From: an uncultured bacterium | GTDB lineage: Bacteria; Pseudomonadota; Alphaproteobacteria; Rhodospirillales; Rhodospirillaceae | DNA: 11,248 nt | NCBI GenBank assembly: GCA_903896775.1 | Contig: CAITZE010000440.1 | Coordinates: 1 to 11,248 of the forward strand | Direction: 5' to 3' | In this document: positions 8,022 to 11,248 of the stretch, piece by piece | How the letters are laid out: each line of letters begins with the position of its first letter | Numbering within the stretch: the first letter of the stretch is position 1 | Made by a program: the position numbers and the translations under genes | The notes under the pieces: model-generated | The model's input: the letters and a program-made list of their open reading frames with translations, nothing else | What the model was told of the DNA's origin: nothing | The model's database searches: none

Positions 8022-8115
8022 GGTCAGCCTTTGGAGGGAGTCTTTATGTGGTGTGCGGTCTCAGATCTTCAAGGCGGTAGTGTTAGCCGGAGTGTCAGCT
8101 GAGTTTGTGGCTGAA

Positions 8116-8907
8116 TTATTGGTCAAAGTCTTCCAGCGGCGGCGGGGCGCCGTTGCGGATTTCCTTGGCCCGGATCTGACGGTAAGAGGACCTGAGGGCC
8201 GAATAATAGTCGAGTGACGATTTTTTAAGCTCGTCCAGGGCGTCCTGGTAGGCGTCCTTTTTGTCCACAAGGGTTGTGCCGAGGTAAGCCCACTGCACCC
8301 AGTCCAAGGAGCCTGTGCCGCGGCTATACCATTCCCAGGGATCGATCAGGAACGAGTCCACAGCGAGGCCAAAGCCGTCCCGGAAGGTCGAGGGGCCCAG
8401 GAGGGGCACATATACATATGGGCCGTCGGGCACGCCCCACACGGCCAAGGTCTGGCCGAAGTCTTCGCTGTGGCTTTCCAGGCCGAGTTTCTCGCCCACA
8501 TCCCAGAAGCCGAAAAAGCCCATGCCGGTATTCACCACCATGCGGCCCAAGGTAATGCTGGCGCGCCTGATTTGGCCCTGCAGCACGTCGTTGACGAAGG
8601 TGATGGGCGACCGCAGATTATTGATGAAGGTGTCGATATGCTGACGGCCTGCATCGGGCACCACGGCGCGGTAGCCTTTAACCACCGGGCGCACCAGGAC
8701 ATGATCGATGCCGGCATCGACCTTGAACATTGTGCGGTTCATGGGCTCCAGCGGATCGTTGGCTTCCTCATAGGCGGCCAACGCCATGGGATTGCTGGCC
8801 GGCGGCTTGGTGGCGCAGGCGCTTAAGGTCGCCATCAACAGGAATGCGCCCAGAATACGGGCAACTGCGAGGCTATGGAAAATAGGGAATCGAGGTATGC
8901 TTTTCAC
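8116..8907 (-). CDS. mlaA: MlaA/VacJ-family outer-membrane lipoprotein
   Basis: The 263-residue product is an MlaA (VacJ) lipoprotein, which removes misplaced phospholipids from the outer leaflet of the outer membrane and hands them to MlaC. A lipoprotein signal peptide ends in Leu-Ser-Ala-Cys31, the predicted lipidated cysteine. The hallmark Asn-Asp-Pro-Leu-Glu-Pro-Met-Asn-Arg is at 50-58. The conserved Phe-Gly-Gln-Thr-Leu then Trp-Gly-Val-Pro-Asp-Gly-Pro-Tyr is at 150-164, and Pro-Leu-Leu-Gly-Pro-Ser-Thr-Phe-Arg-Asp at 168-177. The C-terminus is acidic and Pro-rich. The start is a GTG at 8907, preceded by GGTGAGAAGAA. An internal Met at 26 would leave only five residues before the lipid cysteine, so it is rejected. 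The gene is divergent from metF and heads the mlaA-mlaC-dehydrogenase series. Confidence 0.93.
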   Translation of the reverse strand: MKSIPRFPIFHSLAVARILGAFLLMATLSACATKPPASNPMALAAYEEANDPLEPMNRTMFKVDAGIDHVLVRPVVKGYRAVVPDAGRQHIDTFINNLRSPITFVNDVLQGQIRRASITLGRMVVNTGMGFFGFWDVGEKLGLESHSEDFGQTLAVWGVPDGPYVYVPLLGPSTFRDGFGLAVDSFLIDPWEWYSRGTGSLDWVQWAYLGTTLVDKKDAYQDALDELKKSSLDYYSALRSSYRQIRAKEIRNGAPPPLEDFDQ

Positions 8908-9041
8908 TTCTTCTCACCGGGTGATTATCTTACAAAAGCAGCAGAAATATCCCTATTTTGTATCGTGTTACGCCGCCTCCCGGCTAAGGGTGGGTACCAT
9001 ACCGTGATGCAATACACTTGTAACGATTGAAATGAGGCGGC
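8908..9041. other. Divergent mlaA-metF intergenic region
   Basis: This 134-bp gap must hold promoters for mlaA (minus) and metF (plus). I could not place a convincing -35/-10 pair. It contains an interrupted palindrome TCACC-G-GGTGA (8914-8924) next to the mlaA ribosome site, and a GGTA-CCA-TACC repeat near 8994-9004. It does not match the SAM-II riboswitch pattern that precedes some alphaproteobacterial methionine genes. Confidence 0.45.
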
Positions 9042-9938
9042 GTGCAGAGTTTAGCGAAAAGCAGTGCGGTAGAATTGGAAGGCGGCGGCAGCGTGCCGCC
9101 GAACGTCCAGGTTTCGTTTGAATTCTTCCCGCCCAAAACCGACAAAATGAACGAGCAGCTGTGGGCCTCGATTGAGCGCCTCGCGCCTCTGAAGCCATCC
9201 TTTGTTTCGGTGACCTATGGGGCGGGTGGGTCCACCCGCGAGCGCACCCATGAAACCGTCACCCGCATCCAAAAAGAGAAGGGCCTGAAGGCCGCAGCGC
9301 ATTTGACCTGCGTCGGCGCTACCCGGGCCGAGATCGATGCGGTCGCCAAGCATTATTGGGATTCCGGTATTCGGCATATCGTGGCCTTGCGCGGCGACCC
9401 GCCGGAAGGCGCCAGCACATACACGCCTCATCCTGGTGGTTACCCTTATGCGGCGGAATTGATCGAAGGATTGAAGAAGGTCGCGGACTTCGAAATCAGC
9501 GTCGCCGCTTATCCGGAAGTTCACCCCGAAGCCAAAAGCCCCAAGGAAGATCTCGAGAACCTGAAGCGCAAAGTGGGCGCAGGCGCAACGCGCGCGATTA
9601 CGCAATCGTTCTTCGATCCCGAAGTGTTTCTGAAATTCCGCGATCAGACCCAAGGCTTGGGCGTGCCGCTGGTGCCGGGCATTATCGTTGCCACCAACAC
9701 CGGCACGCTGAAGTCCTGCATCAAGATGGGCTCGAAAGTGCCGCAGCGCATGTTCGATCTGTTCGCGGGGCTCGAAGAAGATGTCGAGACACGCAAGCTG
9801 GTGGCCGCGACGGCCGTGGCCGAGCAAGTGCGCACGCTCGTGCGCGAGGGCGTCACCGACTTCCATTTCTATACCCTCAACCGCGCCGATCTGACTTACG
9901 CCATTTGCCATATCCTCGGCATTAGGCCGAAGACGTAA
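9042..9938 (+). CDS. metF: 5,10-methylenetetrahydrofolate reductase MetF
   Basis: The 298-residue product matches MetF (E. coli 296 residues), the FAD enzyme that reduces 5,10-methylene- to 5-methyl-tetrahydrofolate for the last methylation in methionine synthesis. Family marks run in order along the TIM barrel: Ser-Phe-Glu27-Phe-Phe-Pro-Pro (25-31, with the catalytic Glu); Val-Thr-Tyr-Gly-Ala-Gly-Gly-Ser-Thr (57-65); His-Leu-Thr-Cys (87-90); Leu-Arg-Gly-Asp119-Pro-Pro (FAD contact Asp); Thr-Gln188-Ser-Phe-Phe-Asp (187-192); and Phe-Tyr-Thr-Leu-Asn-Arg (276-281). It is complete. The GTG at 9042, with GAGG four bases upstream, gives the family's usual spacer of about 24 residues before the catalytic strand; upstream ATGs are out of frame or stop at once. 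A GTG 17 codons further in is a less likely alternative. It is followed by the helicase gene after six bases. Confidence 0.95.
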   Translation: MQSLAKSSAVELEGGGSVPPNVQVSFEFFPPKTDKMNEQLWASIERLAPLKPSFVSVTYGAGGSTRERTHETVTRIQKEKGLKAAAHLTCVGATRAEIDAVAKHYWDSGIRHIVALRGDPPEGASTYTPHPGGYPYAAELIEGLKKVADFEISVAAYPEVHPEAKSPKEDLENLKRKVGAGATRAITQSFFDPEVFLKFRDQTQGLGVPLVPGIIVATNTGTLKSCIKMGSKVPQRMFDLFAGLEEDVETRKLVAATAVAEQVRTLVREGVTDFHFYTLNRADLTYAICHILGIRPKT

Positions 9939-9944
9939 GCCGCA

Positions 9945-11248
9945 GTGTCCGATCCCTTCGAACTCAACGACGACATCCCGTTCGAGCCCAAGCGCGCGGG
10001 AAATGCGCGCGATTCAAAAGAAGGCGGCCTTGCGCCGCCTGGGCCTTATGTGCCTGCGCCGCCACCGCCGCCCGTATGGCTGGATAAGCTAAATCCGGAA
10101 CAGAAAGAGGCCGTGCTCGCGACAGAAGGCCCGGTCCTGGTGCTGTCGGGAGCTGGCACCGGCAAGACCCGCGTGCTGACCGCGCGCCTGGGCTACATTC
10201 TCGCCCAGCGCCTCGCTAAGCCGTGGCAGATCCTGGCGGTGACCTTTACCAACCGCGCCGCCCGCGAAATGCGCGAGCGTGTGACGCAGCTTGTTGGCCC
10301 TGCCGCCGAAGCCGTGTGGCTCGGCACCTTCCATGCGCTCGGGGTACGTATGCTGCGCCGTCACGGCGAGGCGGTGGGCTTGCGCTCCAATTTCACTATC
10401 CTCGATGCCGACGATCAGCTGCGGTTGCTGAAGCAACTCATGGAAGCTGACGGGGTCGATTCCAAAAAGTGGCCCGCGCAAGGCCTGATGGCTGTGATCC
10501 AGCGCTGGAAAGATCGCGGCCTCACGCCAGATAAGGTTGGGCACGGGCAGGGCACGGACTTTGCGGGTGGTCAGGCATTGGCGCTGTACCGCGCTTATCA
10601 GGAGCGCTTGAAAACACTGAACGCCGCCGATTTCGGCGATTTGTTGCTGCACTGCTTGACGATCTTTCAAGCCCAGCCCGACGTGCTGAAGCAGTATCAG
10701 GAGCAGTTCCGATACGTGCTGGTGGATGAGTACCAGGACACCAACGTTGCCCAGTACCTGTGGCTCCGGCTGCTGACGCAGACCCATCGCAATCTTTGCT
10801 GCGTCGGCGATGACGACCAATCGATCTATTCCTGGCGTGGTGCGGAAGTCGGCAACATCCTGCGCTTCGAGAAAGACTTTCCGGACGCCAAGGTGGTCCG
10901 CCTTGAGCGCAACTATCGCTCGACACCGACGATCCTGGCGGCGGCCTCGCATCTCATCGCCCACAACGAAGATCGCTTGGGCAAGACCTTGCGCACTGGC
11001 CATACCGGCGATGTGGACAAGGGCGCGCCTGTCAAAGTGCGCGGTGTTTGGGACGGTCAGGAAGAAGCGCGCTGGGTGGTGGACGAAATCGAAGCCTTGC
11101 AGCGGGCGGGGCACAAACTGCCCGAGATCGCCATTTTGGTACGCGCCGGTTTTCAGATGCTGGAGTTCGAAGAGCGCCTCATCACGACTGGCGTGCCCTA
11201 TAAAGTTGTCGGGGGCCCGCGTTTTTATGAGCGCATGGAAATCCGCGA
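9945..11248 (+). CDS. uvrD: UvrD/PcrA-type ATP-dependent DNA helicase (partial, right edge)
   Basis: The first 434 codons are present and the gene continues past the window. It is a superfamily 1 3'-5' DNA helicase of nucleotide-excision and mismatch repair. Motifs seen are the Q motif Leu-Asn-Pro-Glu-Gln (49-53), Walker A Gly-Ala-Gly-Thr-Gly-Lys-Thr (69-75), motif Ia Thr-Phe-Thr-Asn (100-103), Walker B Asp-Glu-Tyr-Gln-Asp (261-265), motif III Gly-Asp-Asp-Asp-Gln-Ser-Ile-Tyr-Ser-Trp-Arg-Gly (288-299), and motif IV Glu-Arg-Asn-Tyr-Arg-Ser (321-326). The tail reaches Gly-Gly-Pro-Arg-Phe-Tyr-Glu-Arg in domain 2. The GTG at 9945 gives a 48-residue extension, acidic then proline-rich (residues 31-43), before the helicase core. 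No clear ribosome site precedes it, so translation may be coupled to metF, whose stop is six bases upstream. A later start inside the extension is possible. Confidence 0.94.
   Translation, partial: MSDPFELNDDIPFEPKRAGNARDSKEGGLAPPGPYVPAPPPPPVWLDKLNPEQKEAVLATEGPVLVLSGAGTGKTRVLTARLGYILAQRLAKPWQILAVTFTNRAAREMRERVTQLVGPAAEAVWLGTFHALGVRMLRRHGEAVGLRSNFTILDADDQLRLLKQLMEADGVDSKKWPAQGLMAVIQRWKDRGLTPDKVGHGQGTDFAGGQALALYRAYQERLKTLNAADFGDLLLHCLTIFQAQPDVLKQYQEQFRYVLVDEYQDTNVAQYLWLRLLTQTHRNLCCVGDDDQSIYSWRGAEVGNILRFEKDFPDAKVVRLERNYRSTPTILAAASHLIAHNEDRLGKTLRTGHTGDVDKGAPVKVRGVWDGQEEARWVVDEIEALQRAGHKLPEIAILVRAGFQMLEFEERLITTGVPYKVVGGPRFYERMEIR

Noticed and set aside
7305..8102. Plus-strand open frame of 265 codons opposite mlaC
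   Set aside because: The minus strand encodes MlaC with signal peptide and family motifs; the plus frame is a shadow.
8908..9041. Possible SAM or SAH riboswitch upstream of metF
   Set aside because: The gap is only 134 bp, is shared with divergent mlaA, and I could not fit the conserved SAM-II or SAH core sequences.
9051..9911. Long minus-strand open frame opposite metF (286 codons)
   Set aside because: It is a mirror of a conserved gene, rich in His, Arg, Gly and Ala, with no family features.
10089..11114. Minus-strand open frame of 341 codons opposite the helicase gene
   Set aside because: The plus strand carries all the ordered helicase motifs; the antisense product has no recognisable domain.

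Overview
The window looks like an ordinary chromosomal stretch of a Gram-negative bacterium, most likely an alphaproteobacterium. This rests on the high G+C (about 60% by eye), adjacent genes for the outer-membrane lipoprotein MlaA and the periplasmic lipid carrier MlaC, and a UvrD-type helicase with an N-terminal extension. No rRNA, tRNA, CRISPR array, insertion sequence or phage gene was seen. Order and genus cannot be assigned from the sequence alone.

Layout. Positions 63-1615 (minus) hold a two-gene unit: a small 109-residue membrane protein of unknown function, overlapping by 4 bp an EntS-like major-facilitator exporter. A 190-bp divergent spacer with a perfect 7-bp inverted repeat separates it from ettA (1806-3461, plus), an ABC-F translation factor. 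A DEDDh-type 3'-5' exonuclease-like gene follows 8 bp later (3470-4054). A secreted CapA/PGA_cap-family protein (4146-5750, plus) converges on, and overlaps by 35 bp, a small cytochrome P460-family gene (5716-6276, minus). The P460 gene has its own strong ribosome site and two near-identical 11-bp boxes exactly 20 bp apart upstream.

Further right, three minus-strand genes are read in the order mlaA (8116-8907), mlaC (7350-8021) and a 3-hydroxyisobutyrate-dehydrogenase-like oxidoreductase (6387-7304). mlaA and mlaC belong to the pathway that keeps phospholipids out of the outer leaflet of the outer membrane; the inner-membrane MlaFED transporter genes are not in the window. Divergent from mlaA is metF (9042-9938, plus), the methylenetetrahydrofolate reductase of methionine synthesis. 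It is followed 6 bp later by a UvrD/PcrA superfamily 1 helicase (from 9945) that runs off the right edge.

Most genes are recognisable housekeeping or envelope functions. The least explained parts are the small membrane protein paired with the exporter, the exonuclease-like gene paired with ettA, the CapA-P460 convergent pair, and the short repeats before the P460 and dehydrogenase genes. I found no convincing evidence of a new multi-gene defence or mobile system. No gene-free stretch exceeds 300 bp; the longest is 1616-1805.
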